From NCBI RefSeq assembly GCF_958298935.1, contig NC_084939.1, forward strand, positions 3,177,501-3,241,500: a stretch of DNA of 64,000 nt, read 5' to 3'. The notes under the pieces were generated by a model. The model saw nothing but the letters and a program-made list of their open reading frames with translations. It was not told the DNA's origin and did no database searches. Below, one piece after another: positions 24,683 to 34,170 of the stretch. This stretch comes from Phragmites australis. Lineage: Eukaryota > Streptophyta > Magnoliopsida > Poales > Poaceae. The translations under genes and the position numbers were made by a program. Positions within the stretch are counted from its first letter, which is position 1. Each line of letters starts with the position of its first letter.

Positions 24683-24939
24683 ACTGGACTCCTTCACGCC
24701 CTGGGTTTTCTTTGTGTAAATTTAGCCATTGTGCAAACACTGTTCTTTAGTTATATTGGACGACCACCTGTAAGACAGCCTTTGAGAATCCCACCTCTGT
24801 GTTGAACAAGATTGTTATTTCGCCATTTCAGTTTTGCCTACATCTTATTCTTGACAGTTCTTCAATTGCTCGCAGGAGGTTGATCTTGTTATCTATCAAG
24901 GTCAATAACCATTCGAAGTTGATTATGTGATTGCTAAGG
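24683..24939 (+). repeat. 3' LTR of the old gypsy element, piece 2
   Basis: Collinear with 5' LTR positions from about 12300 to 12575. It begins with the right-hand duplication ACTGG and ends with TAAGG, the duplication of the next insertion. It contains a deletion relative to the 5' LTR, in the segment after GCTCGCAGGA. Confidence 0.8.
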
Positions 24940-27100
24940 TGTAATACCAAATTTTTGAGAGAGAAAAAGAGAGAGATTTGACCAAAATTTGACTTTTTGA
25001 TCCGTTGCTCGTATGGACAATCGGAGACCGTGGTTGCGTTCATCTCATCGAGACGAACCCATTTTGCTATTCATATGTCCGTTCCGAGCACTTTATGACC
25101 CGTAGCAACCCCAATAAATTTAAATCGTTAGTTGTTTTTTTTTTAAAAAAAATAAAAAAAGAAAGAAGATAAGTATCGGCCGATCCATCCAGACTTTCGA
25201 GCACCCGTGCTTCGCGTTTCTCTCTCTCTCGCACGCGTCTCTCTCTTTCTGTCGGCGCCGAGCTTCCACGGTGCGTGTTCTGTGCTGGGCTGCTCGCCGG
25301 CCGACCTGCTTGCTCCGGCTGTCGTGCCCCTGCTGTCGCCGTCGCGCTCGCCGCCGTGCACCGGCCGAGTTCCCGCCGCCGCGCCGCGCGTTGCCGAGCC
25401 GCCGTGCGCCGCGTGCCTGCGCTGCTGCTGCTGCCGGCGCGGCTGCGCGTTGCCGAGCCGCCGTGCGCCACCGTCCGTCGCGGGCCGCCGTGCCTCTGCG
25501 CTGTGAGAAGAAGCAAGCACAGGAGAAGCAAGCAAGCAGCCGGCGGGAGAAGGAAGCCAGGAAGGAAGAGAAGGAAAGAAAAAGAAAAGAAAAGAGGAAA
25601 AAAAAAAGGGGGAAAAAAGAAGAGAGAGGAAAAAGGTGAAAATTTTGGATTTTCGTCAGATTCGTCGTCAATCCTTTGAAGGTGATTTCTCAGTAATTTT
25701 TAGATGTTTGTGGTTGGACTAAATTAAATTAATCAATTCCTGTCGTATTATTTCATGTGATTAATAGTCTGTTTCGTTTCGATAATCATTATTGATTCGA
25801 AGATACGACATCCGAGTCGAAGTATTCTTTTCGTTCATCGAAGCGAAGTCTAATTAGTGAGAATTTTGGTTCGACTCTGAATTGGAAATAATATATCATT
25901 CATGTGATACGGTTTTCTGTTCGATTTTTCGAAATATAGGCGTATACGCGATATTTTCAGGCGTAGGATTGACGTTTCATATTTTATGTGTTTTAAATGT
26001 GTTTTAGTTCTAATAGTATGCCTGTACAGGTGGTACTATTTTCGGACGTTCTTGATCGAATTTTCTTCATCGTCGGTAAAGGCAAGTGAATGTATTGTAT
26101 GACTATGCTTTAACCTAATATTGGGTTGCCTACATTCTTTAATTACAGTGCATTCATCTAATCTGAATGACTGATTCTGGGCTGAGTACTATGTTGTTTA
26201 CGTTTCCAGAAGTTTACTCGATGATTGATTTATGAAGTGCAGTAGGAATGATATGCCATTCTGCAGTTGTTCATTAGTGTTGTATGCAATGTTTTTTTAA
26301 GTCTCAAGCATATTCCGGAAGTTATGTTGGTTATGCTTGAAGCACGTCATACATATACATCTCATGCATTGGAAGTTTGTCGTCGTCTTCTGACCGCGAC
26401 CGTACCGGTACAGTACCGTATGTCACCCGAGGAGGGGTACGGTGCACACCCTTACGTTACCCGAGGAGGGGTAAGGGTGAGAAGAGCTTGTCATGTGCAT
26501 GGTTATGTCTTCTTGTGAAATTCAATGAATTATTCATATCAAATCTTATTTCCTTTAGTTAGCGTGTATATAGATATATATGCGGCTCTGAAGGCTTATA
26601 CCAACCGAATGTTAAAATGTTTAATGTTATCGTTGGACTTGCTTAGTCATAACTGTTTCTCCTAGTGTTGGCAGTCTGTTTCATTACTAGTTTCTATTTA
26701 GAATTGTTAGCACATTCAACTGTGGCTAAATAACTTTTTGTTAAAGTAACTTTCACTTACTGAGATTTTCGAATTTCACCCGTGTTTTTTTTACAGGTAT
26801 GTTTAGATGTTGACGTGCATTTTGGGGATGGATCTCGGTAGCTGCACACACTAACTTATCACGATGTCGATAGCTCAACCGGTGTATACAAACGTTGTGC
26901 CTGATGGTCTGTCATTTGCTTTTGTTTATGTTGTGGTACGACGCTGGTAGCGTAGTGGCGAACTCTATATATGCTGGTTATATCTGATTCTGTCTGCCTG
27001 AGATTTCTCTTTTGGTCAGTTATACATCTCTATAGAGGAAATGCTGCCAAATTATCCTATTTTCATATAAATAGGTTGAGTTGTAAAGTAGGGTGTTACA
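24940..27100 (+). mobile_element. Solo LTR (2.16 kb) of the same gypsy family as the element at 46142
   Basis: It starts TGTAATACC and ends GGTGTTACA, and is flanked by a perfect 5-bp duplication TAAGG (24935-24939 and 27101-27105). It aligns along most of its length with the LTRs at 46142-48383 and 53426-55676, including the GC-rich centre, the purine tract and the block of paired TACCCGAGGAGGGGT repeats at about 26420-26470. It is clearly more diverged from them than they are from each other. No internal region is present, so it is the product of LTR-LTR recombination. ORFs inside it are leader artefacts. Confidence 0.9.
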
Positions 27101-27204
27101 TAAGGCGCCCATGATTAGCTCGTTTGTAGTCGGATCGTGAGAGTCACCTCCACCAGATCGATATTTATCCTCCCATCGGAAGACCGGGACACCTGACCCT
27201 ATCA
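27101..27204 (+). repeat. 3' LTR of the old gypsy element, piece 3
   Basis: Collinear with 12573-12671 of the 5' LTR and ending in CCCTATCA. It begins with the TAAGG duplication left by the solo LTR. Confidence 0.8.
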
Positions 27205-27796
27205 CAAGCCCCACAAATAATGAACCGCCAGCAGATTCCAAAACTGCCACCAAATGAAGCACCACACTGAAGGAGAAGAGAGGGAACATGCATAGTTGAG
27301 CACCCCGAACCAAAACCTAGGCACACGTAGGTTGACGCCAGCGAATGACCGAGCAATGGAGAGGAAAGGAGACCGAGAGAGGAAAGGGGGCAATGGTAAG
27401 AAACGGAGTCCTAGGCCATTGCACCAACACAGTCGACGTCTTCTCCACATAGCTTAACACCCCTATAGGCTATCGATGTGGTCCATGAAAAGACGGAGAA
27501 ATCTTCTCCCTTTCTGGCACAAGGTCATTGTTGTGATCAGACCATGCTTGCCCCACTGAGCAAGATCAAATGTCCATCACATAAACATTGGCGTAGCCAG
27601 GCCAGTGATCGCCCCAGCCTGTTCCAACTTGGTTGTGTTTTATTTACTATCAAATGATGAGAACTTTTGGTAAAAGACCATAGCAGCAGTCATTGTTGAG
27701 ATGAAACTTGTTCATGAAAAAAAATGACAACTGCAGCACAAACACAGGCAGCATGCTGTTAAATACATAGGAAAAGAGGTATGAAGCTACATATAT
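27205..27796. other. Stretch between the gypsy block and the F-box gene
   Basis: No gene recognised. Short minus-strand ORFs at 27202-27450 show no family features. The last 100 bp or so is probably the 3' untranslated end of the F-box gene. Confidence 0.4.
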
Positions 27797-29053
27797 CTAA
27801 TTGCGCGATGCTAAACTTATGCTCCTGGGATTCGGAATCAGCCACACAGGGGCTGGCCAGTTGGACCAAAGCTGAGGGGATACTATTTCATCGCTGCTAT
27901 TATTTTCCAAGTCAAATACACCAATATCACGACGGTTATTTTGGAATCCCATAATATAGAGATCGTCATCATCAGTGAAGTAGACATGATTTGCCTTCAG
28001 CTGCGGATATTCTTCAGCACGGAGGCAAAGTGATTGGTTGTGCCCGAGAAACATCACATTCTCACCCAAGCTACTTATTTCCACAAGCTTTTTTGATGTA
28101 GGCTCCACTTTATGAACCTTGATCGCGGAGGTAATGGACACATAAGATTCACGGTCAAACTCGATTTCCAAGTCTGAATCATATTCATCATCTGCATCAG
28201 ACCTCCATATTTGCAGCAGCTCACCACAAGGAGCTTGAACAATGTAAATTCTCTCGTAATAAATATCTTTCACCTTGCCCAAAAATATCTCCTGTGTGAC
28301 TGCAGGGTCACCAAGATCGATTGTATGGATTTCCCCTAACAAAGTGGATGCATACAACAACCCCCCCTTAAAAAAGCAGTCTGCATAGTCGCTGTGTGGT
28401 GGCAACCAGGTCCACTTATCGTCCCCTGCCCTTGCAAACGAAAGCTGCGAATGTGGGTTGTGGATGAGCACCACGAAGTAGTCTCCCATGGCCGGATCCG
28501 AAGACAGAAAGGCCTTATAGAAGAGGAAATCCCGCAGCTTGCTAGGAACAAAGATTGACGGTGTGTCTGAAATGATATCATCTCCAGTGTACCACGAATA
28601 CTCATAATTGCACACGGCGCCTTCGTGATCAAAGATTGGCTTCACCTGCTCGATGGTCGTGACCGATGGCAAGGCAATCTGCTCGCCGGTGATGGGGTTG
28701 ACTAGGTGCAGCTCAGACCTCTCATCTGCAGTGATGATCCAACCATAGGAGGAGCCGATGATATGCCTACTACGGATAGGCGGGTCTGGGAGAGTCACTG
28801 TGTAGGCCTTCTTCTCCGTGAGGCTGTAAAGACCTGCGGCCCTCGCACCGGCAGATTCAGAGGTGTACAGGAGGCATGGTGTCTGCTGCAGCCTGCAAGG
28901 TCCAGTGACGCACAGACTGGTGTAGGCGGCGTGCCATGAGGAGCAGACTGATCCTGCACGCACAAGGTCAGGGATCTCCAGGAGGGCAAATATATCCATC
29001 AGGATGTCCTGCGGCAGCCCCAGCGATTCACTGCCCACAATAGCTGACTCCAT
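27797..29053 (-). CDS. F-box protein with DUF295 domain
   Basis: A single uninterrupted frame. From the ATG at 29053 it encodes 418 residues. The F-box lies at about residues 10-50 (LGLPQDILMDIFALLEI, then DLVRAGSVCSSW), the surface that binds SKP1 in SCF ubiquitin ligases. The rest is a DUF295-type C-terminal region (KIB-like beta-propeller), with typical WIITADERSELHLVNPITG and LPPHSDYADCFFKGGLLYA. DUF295 F-box genes are strongly expanded in grasses, and substrates are mostly unknown. The frame is open further upstream to another ATG at 29194, adding 47 residues. I prefer 29053 because the paralogous fragment at 35336-35527 starts at the equivalent Met just before its F-box. No stops or frameshifts are visible. 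A degraded N-terminal copy lies 6.3 kb away on the same strand. Confidence 0.88.
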   Translation of the reverse strand: MESAIVGSESLGLPQDILMDIFALLEIPDLVRAGSVCSSWHAAYTSLCVTGPCRLQQTPCLLYTSESAGARAAGLYSLTEKKAYTVTLPDPPIRSRHIIGSSYGWIITADERSELHLVNPITGEQIALPSVTTIEQVKPIFDHEGAVCNYEYSWYTGDDIISDTPSIFVPSKLRDFLFYKAFLSSDPAMGDYFVVLIHNPHSQLSFARAGDDKWTWLPPHSDYADCFFKGGLLYASTLLGEIHTIDLGDPAVTQEIFLGKVKDIYYERIYIVQAPCGELLQIWRSDADDEYDSDLEIEFDRESYVSITSAIKVHKVEPTSKKLVEISSLGENVMFLGHNQSLCLRAEEYPQLKANHVYFTDDDDLYIMGFQNNRRDIGVFDLENNSSDEIVSPQLWSNWPAPVWLIPNPRSISLASRN

Positions 29054-29308
29054 GAGTGGTGGATGAGCATGGTCATCTCTTTGGACTGTCTTGAGTAAAC
29101 TGGGAGAAAAAGCTAAGATCTTGGGCAAAGCTCGCAAGACCAGACGGCACAGGCAGCCTAGGCTCATCATCCCGTCTCTGATGCACATCTCCATTGGGGC
29201 AAACCAGAACAGGATCTCTCTAGCGGAAGATGAATGAGTCGCTTCCTGCCGCGGGGGCCAAAACTGGATCTCCGGGAGAAGCACACCGAGGGCAGCCTTG
29301 TGGCTCTA

Positions 29309-29320
29309 AATTTATAGATC
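29309..29320 (-). promoter_or_regulatory. TATA-like box of the F-box gene
   Basis: The minus strand reads GATCTATAAATTTAG about 115 bases before the upstream ATG (29194) and 255 bases before the preferred ATG (29053). A related stretch, TTTATAAG, is kept at the same relative place in the degraded copy near 35667. This supports a shared promoter region, but no start site can be seen directly. Confidence 0.35.
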
Positions 29321-30344
29321 AGCAACGGAATCAAGGGATCCCTCACTCCGAATTCGACTAGGTGACTGAAATCCCAATCGAAGAACGGTTGTTTGGAACA
29401 CGGACTTACCCCGAAAAAGGTTCGGACTTTCCAATCAGCTCGTACCAAATTTGCACGAAAGAGATGAGACTCCGAGTGCTCCCCCGCGTGCGAAAACCCC
29501 GGCTCTGATTCCGCAGACACTGAAACTGAAAACGGGGCACTCACCGGCGGCAGTGTAGGCGGACGGGACATGGGGTCAGGCTGCCGGCGGTTGAGTCGAT
29601 GAGGACTCACCGAGTCACCGTCGGCGGCGGCTAGAAGTGAGGAATGGGATTCGCGCGCGCGCGCGAGAGAGACCCGAATTGATGAACGGGACATGGTTCG
29701 ATTCGACCAGACCCGCCGTACGGACGGACTTTTGGGTCAGGAAAATTGCATAGTACTTAATTTTTTTATTACAAATACTTTATAAATAATTATGTGACAT
29801 ATCATGATTGAATCCTGATTTGTCTTATTTTTCCTTAAATATATACATAAATCTAGCGATTGAAAAATTTGTTTGTAGCATTTTTATAACAAAATTTTTA
29901 GTACTTGTACCACTGCTCTTTAAGTTAATTGTCCAGACCAGGCCTGAGGAAAGAACAATGAATACGGCCCGGGCCAATGCTAATGACAGATTGGATGCTC
30001 TAGTGAGTTCATCCATGATAAGAGGCATATTGAAAGGTTAGGCGCTGGACAAATGACACCAAAAACTAAGAATTTGACGATCATCACATTTGACATTTCT
30101 TCTATCATTGCCTTGCAATGCAGATCATTTTATAATTTCTATCGATCCTACTTCCTTCCATACGACATGCATATAGAGTATAAATCTCACATATCATAGT
30201 TTCGAGTTCTGTAAGGAGATGGAATATGTGTAGAGGAACGTCTCTATCCTCGTTGGCCATTGCACGTATTGAGGATAAAATCATGTTTGAATTGTAACTA
30301 TATTTGCCACATCTAAGTTTAGACAGTCTTAGTTTTATAAGACA
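29321..30344. other. Upstream region of the F-box gene and intergenic DNA
   Basis: 29321-29700 is moderately GC-rich, with a frame that is open on the minus strand but unlike known proteins. It includes a short (CG)n tract near 29650. From 29750 on the sequence is AT-rich and holds no recognisable gene. Confidence 0.35.
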
Positions 30345-30530
30345 GTGTTTGGTTACTGCTATTATTCTAATTTGCCTAACTTTTTAGCCTCATGACCTAC
30401 TTGTCATAGACACAATATTTTATTAAAGTTTATCTAAGGTTAGTTAGTCAATTTTCTTACCATAAAAATATGACAAGACTAACCTTAAACAGTAATATAT
30501 AACAAAATTAGTTAGGAACCAAATAGGTCC
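30345..30530. mobile_element. Possible small MITE next to the XS-gene copy
   Basis: The left end GTGTTTGGTTACTG and the right end (complement ACCTATTTGGTTCCTAACTA) are loosely inverted, as in Tourist or hAT MITEs. The inside is AT-rich and non-coding. The duplication is unclear. It ends only a few bases before the XS-gene copy starts. Confidence 0.35.
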
Positions 30531-30537
30531 AAAATAC

Positions 30538-30874
30538 CACAACCCCATGCTGGTGAAGGTGGATGGGAAGGGGGGAGAGGACATGGGTCCTCTATGGTTT
30601 CCTGGTCACGGCATGGGATGGGACCTCGACGTGCTAGACCCGAAGTCGAAGCAGAATGCTACTGTAAAGAGCAGAAAAGAGCTTGGGTTTAGACTAGGAC
30701 TGGCCCTGCTAGAGGTTTGTAGGTTACAAATAAGTTATGAATTCATAGGGAGCGTAATTGAGTGCTTTATCTAGCTAGGATGTAGAGTTCAACCCCGAGA
30801 ATTCTATGTTAAGTTTCAAATTCAATGTGGACTACTAATAATGGATCTGATTGCATATAAATGTAGGATTGGTA
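30538..30874 (+). pseudogene. Degraded copy of the XS-gene tail, left part
   Basis: Closely related to 4034-4350: the last 50 codons of the XS exon plus the following untranslated region. The reading frame is broken soon after VKVDGKG by a frame change and then partly recovers (LDVLDPKSKQNATVKSRKEL). The copy starts in mid-exon, so it was never a full gene here. It is cut at 30874 by the Harbinger element and continues at 34028. Confidence 0.85.
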
Positions 30875-31044
30875 GAGCAACTCCAACAGTATATTTATAT
30901 TTTATCTTTTATATCTCTATATAGATTGCTATCTATAGAGATTTCTCTTTCATATTATTTCACCACTCCAACAGCACATCCATATTTCACCCTCTATATT
31001 TTCTTTTATTTTTTAATAGTATTCTATAACTAATAATATATTCG

Positions 31045-31230
31045 TAACGACTACATTTTTGTAACGGCTATATTTCTAACGGACATTTTTCAAACGGTTA
31101 TTTTTTTCAACGGCTATTTTTTAGCGGCTATTTTTCCAACGGCTATTTTTTCAACTGCTATTTTTCCAACTGCTATTTTCCAACAACTATTTATTCAATG
31201 GCAATTTTTCCAATAGCTATTTTTTCAGGT
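31045..31230 (+). repeat. Subterminal minisatellite of the Harbinger element
   Basis: About ten imperfect copies of a 16-19 bp unit like TTTTTCCAACGGCTAT, with variants AACTGCTAT, AACGGTTAT and CAATAGCTAT. It begins about 170 bp from the left terminus. Confidence 0.8.
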
Positions 31231-31330
31231 CTATATATGCAAGTCCATTTGCCATTCCTGAGTTGTGTCTCCTCTCCTAGCTCTCTTTGTATCCTCTCTC
31301 ACATATCTTTGTCTCCTCTCCAACATCGCA

Positions 31331-32622
31331 ATGAGACGTCGCAACATCGTCAAGCAAATTCTCATGGATTCATCGTCGACTTCATCTGACGACGATGAAC
31401 TCATTGTTGCTACAGCATTCCAAGTGCACGATGAAGATTAGCGCTTGAATGCTCGACACCATGGCGGTTCCGTGCTAGGACATCGAGTAATTCATCGTGG
31501 CAGAGAAGCCGAACATGCGAGACTATACCAAGACTACTTTTCAGAGGCTCCCACCTACAGCCCAGCTATCTTTCGACGCAGGTTTATAATTAGTAAATAT
31601 ATTTTTGTTCGCCCTTATTTCTTATCCTCTCGTCTTATTTTCTTATTATTTCTACGCAGATTTAGAATGGCTCGTGCTCTGTTTCTTCGTATAGTGCAAT
31701 ATGTAGTAGAGCATGATAGCTATTTTGTGCAGAAAAGAAATAGTGCTAGGGTTCTTGGGTTATCTCCTTTGCAGAAGATTACTGTTGCATTTTGAATACT
31801 AGCTTATGGAGTACCAGCAGATGCTACGGATGAATTTATTCGAATTGGAGAAAGTACTGCTATAGAGAGTCTTAAAAAGTTTGTACAAGCTGTTATGAAA
31901 GTATTTGGAGATGAGTACCTGAGATCTCCAAATAATATTGATACTGCTAGGTTACTTGAAATGGGAGATGCAAGAGGTTTTCGTGGTATGCTAGGAAGCA
32001 TAGATTGCATGTATTGAAAGTGGAAAAATTACCCTGCAACATGGCAAGGAATATATACCGGTCATGTGCATGAGCCTACAATTATTCTGGAAGCCGTTGC
32101 TTCACAAGATCTTTGGATTTAGCACGCTTTCTTTGGTTTACCCGGGTCTCACAATGATATTAATGTTCTTCACCGTTCCCCTCTATTTGCAAAGCTAGCC
32201 AAATGACAAGTTCCAGAAGTGAATTACACCATCAATGGTCACAACTATACAATGGGCTATTACTTGGCAGATGACATATATCCACCATGGGTAACATTCG
32301 TGAAGACAATATCATCTCCGCAAGGGAATAAGAAAAAACTTTTCTCTCAAGCTCAAGAAGATGCTAGGAAGAATGTCGAACGAGCATTTGGACCAGCAAG
32401 ATTTTAGGATCAAGAGACACTCGGACAAATCATGACAGCTTGCGTCATCATGCATAACATGATATTTGAAGATGAGCGGGAAGACTTTGATTACAATCAT
32501 AAGCCGAAAGACTTCCATTACGATCATGAGGGAGAAAGGGTGATAGTTTCTGATGAGCACTCTCCTAAGCTGTCTCAGTTTATGGAGTTTATTAAGAGCA
32601 ATTATAATATCAGGGATCGATA
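31331..32622 (+). pseudogene. PIF/Harbinger transposase (DDE_Tnp_4), degraded
   Basis: It starts at ATG 31331 with a short acidic N-terminus. A stop at 31438 follows, and a probable small intron lies at about 31580-31660 (GCAGGTTTAT to TACGCAG). The transposase core is clear: MLGSIDCMY with KWKNYP (near 31993-32030), LPGSHNDINVLHRSPLF (near 32140-32190), DDIYPPWVTFVKTI and ERAFGPARF (near 32270-32405). These are the DDE_Tnp_4 hallmarks. Further stops lie near 31795, 32015, 32118, 32203 and 32405. Most stand where the family has Trp or Gln, as expected from C-to-T decay. The C-terminal frame remains open to 32622. It cannot make an active enzyme. Confidence 0.88.
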
Positions 32623-33226
32623 AGCTCATTCTCAGCTTCAAGATGATCTGGTCGAGCATCTATGACAATTATATGCAGTCATAGTTCTTATAGTGTAAGC
32701 ATCTGTAATTTGGTAGTTCTGTTCAATTACCAGAAATAAAAGCCAAATGTCAGCTACTGCATTTGGAGGAGAGAACTGGTATTCAAACATCAAAGGGGAT
32801 GATTTTCAGAATGTGTAAGTGTTGTACCATTACCCAGCGTAGTGATTAGGACTCAATCTTTCAAACATTTGGTGCCGAATTTATGGATGACATATGAATC
32901 AAATAAAAGGAACATGAAAATACATCATTCACCCGATGAAAATACAACATTCCCTCTCTGCATGGCTCAAATTTTTGGCAGGATAGTAGGATAAGATACT
33001 TCAAATTTTTGGCAGGATCTGTTTGATATTGACTGTAAATTCGCATGACATCAGAATATTGTCTGAATGCCGATTACACAAATTCCAAAAGGCTATATAC
33101 ATCGTTAAGTCAATATATTAAATCTACCTTAGGCCCTTATACATAAAGAATAAAAACGCCAAAACCTGGAGCACAACAACAACCAATTTGCACCAAAACT
33201 AAAGGGATTAACATAGGGGAATCGAC

Positions 33227-33601
33227 CTTAATGTGTGGCTGCCCGTCTCTGTGGTACACGAAGTGGAGCTCCTCATCGACAGCGTCGGCGCAGCAAGCCC
33301 CGGCCCCGAGCGCGTACAACGCCACTTCCCTGTGAACCAAACACAGAAACTGATCGCATCAAATCGGGAGGCACGCGAGCGGGGCATGCCACTCGAGCAG
33401 GTCGTGGACGGGATCCGCACCTCTCACCATAGGCGAAGGAGACTTGCGCGGTAGAGGAGAGGAGAGGAGAGGGGAACGTGAGCACAAAATGGAGAGAGGG
33501 GGAAGGGAGGGAGAGCGACAGGCTACTACCTCGGCCAGCACGACCTCGGGATCGACGGCCGCTGTGGGTTTGGAGCTCTTCGCCATGACCGCCGTGCTCA
33601 T
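33227..33601 (-). pseudogene. ECH2 (fragment): Captured 5' fragment of a peroxisomal enoyl-CoA hydratase 2 gene
   Basis: Three exons can be read on the minus strand. Exon 1 is 33530-33601 (MSTAVMAKSSKPTAAVDPEV, then VLAE; donor GTAGTA). Exon 2 is 33421-33443 (VSFAYGE; donor GTGCGG). Exon 3 is 33227-33329 (after acceptor TTCACAG: EVALYALGAGACCADAVDEE, then LHFVYHRDGQPHIK; donor GTCGAT). VALYALGxGAC and FVYHRDGQPHI are typical of the N-terminal half of plant ECH2, a hotdog-fold hydratase used in peroxisomal beta-oxidation of unsaturated fatty acids. The catalytic C-terminal domain is absent. The exon 2 acceptor reads CAA instead of CAG, and a few residues seem to be missing at the exon 1 end. 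Because introns are present, it was copied as DNA, not through mRNA. It lies entirely within the Harbinger element, opposite to the transposase. Confidence 0.8.
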
Positions 33602-34027
33602 CTGTGGCGTCTTGTCACTCTCGTCGCTCGCCGGTAAGTCGGGGAGTGGTTACTTGTAGGAGAGTTCACCCTCCCGTCGGCTTCCCCTTCCGTTCGCCTC
33701 CACGTGCTCCCCTTCGCGCCCACCGAGCACGGATTGCCCCTCAGTGAGGCGACGACGCCTAGAAAATGGCGGATCTGGGAGGGGCTGTGAGGCTCCGTCC
33801 TAGTTGCGAGGGCGAGGGCTCCGGAGAGTGGCACGAATGAATGGGGGAGAAGGAAGTTGGGGATGGCGTGAGGAGAGAGGCACGCCAGATTTGGCGTGCC
33901 AGAGGCCGGCGATGGAGGATGCTCCAAAATAGCGATTGTGATGGAGTGTCTGTTGGAGTCGGGTTTTGGAGAATTTTAGCGTGCATGTGGGATAGCAGGT
34001 GGGATGGATGAGTTGTTGGAGATACCC

Positions 34028-34170
34028 TTAAGAGTCCAGTTCTTTGAAATGGGCTCATCTCGAGGGTGAGTAGTAGTGGCTCTCTGATGTAGGGGTCTGA
34101 AGTAGTCATTGTTTTAATTTGAGCCTTGTACACAGATTTTTTTCAGCACGTACATATCTTGGTGATCATG
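34028..34170 (+). pseudogene. Degraded copy of the XS-gene tail, right part
   Basis: It matches 4348-4495 downstream of the XS gene: TTAAGAGTCCAG at the start, then GGCTCTGATG-like and CTTGTACACAG-like stretches. It continues the copy that is interrupted at 30874. It is non-coding (3' flank). Confidence 0.75.

Larger units (their letters stand above)
11997..27204 (+). mobile_element. Old Ty3/gypsy retrotransposon with nested insertions in its 3' LTR
   Basis: The 5' LTR (11997-12671) matches a 3' LTR that is now in three pieces (19216-19522, 24683-24939 and 27101-27204), separated by two later LTR insertions. A tRNA-Met-type primer site follows the 5' LTR and a purine tract precedes the 3' LTR. 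Inside are decayed gag, protease, RT, RNase H and integrase regions in that order, which defines Ty3/gypsy. The 5' LTR no longer starts with TG (TAACAAC against TGATGAC in the 3' copy). The bases just outside the termini (ACAGC and CAAGC) are not a clean duplication. Many stops and frameshifts show that it is long inactive. Confidence 0.85.
30875..34027 (+). mobile_element. PIF/Harbinger DNA transposon (3153 bp) carrying a captured gene fragment
   Basis: The termini GAGCAACTCCAACA (left) and GGGTATCTCCAACA (right, complementary strand) are imperfect inverted repeats of the PIF/Harbinger type. The flanks are GTA (30872-30874) and TTA (34028-34030), a 3-bp duplication with one change. The ancestral locus at about 4340-4360 shows an uninterrupted TTA at this site, which proves the insertion. 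The + strand holds a decayed transposase (31331-32622). The - strand holds the first three exons of an enoyl-CoA hydratase 2 gene (33227-33601). A minisatellite lies near the left end. Confidence 0.88.

Noticed and set aside
25120..25680. ORFs of 100-180 codons on both strands
   Set aside because: They lie in the GC-rich centre of the solo LTR. The same artefacts recur at the equivalent places of both LTRs of the young gypsy element (46320-46966 and 53554-54259).
26415..26475. Two TACCCGAGGAGGGGT blocks considered as a possible CRISPR-like or hairpin array
   Set aside because: Only two units, present at the same place in every LTR of the family. It is part of the LTR, and this is a plant genome.
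29167..29694. 175-codon minus-strand frame upstream of the F-box gene
   Set aside because: It overlaps the probable promoter and leader, is in a different frame from the F-box protein, and has no known features.
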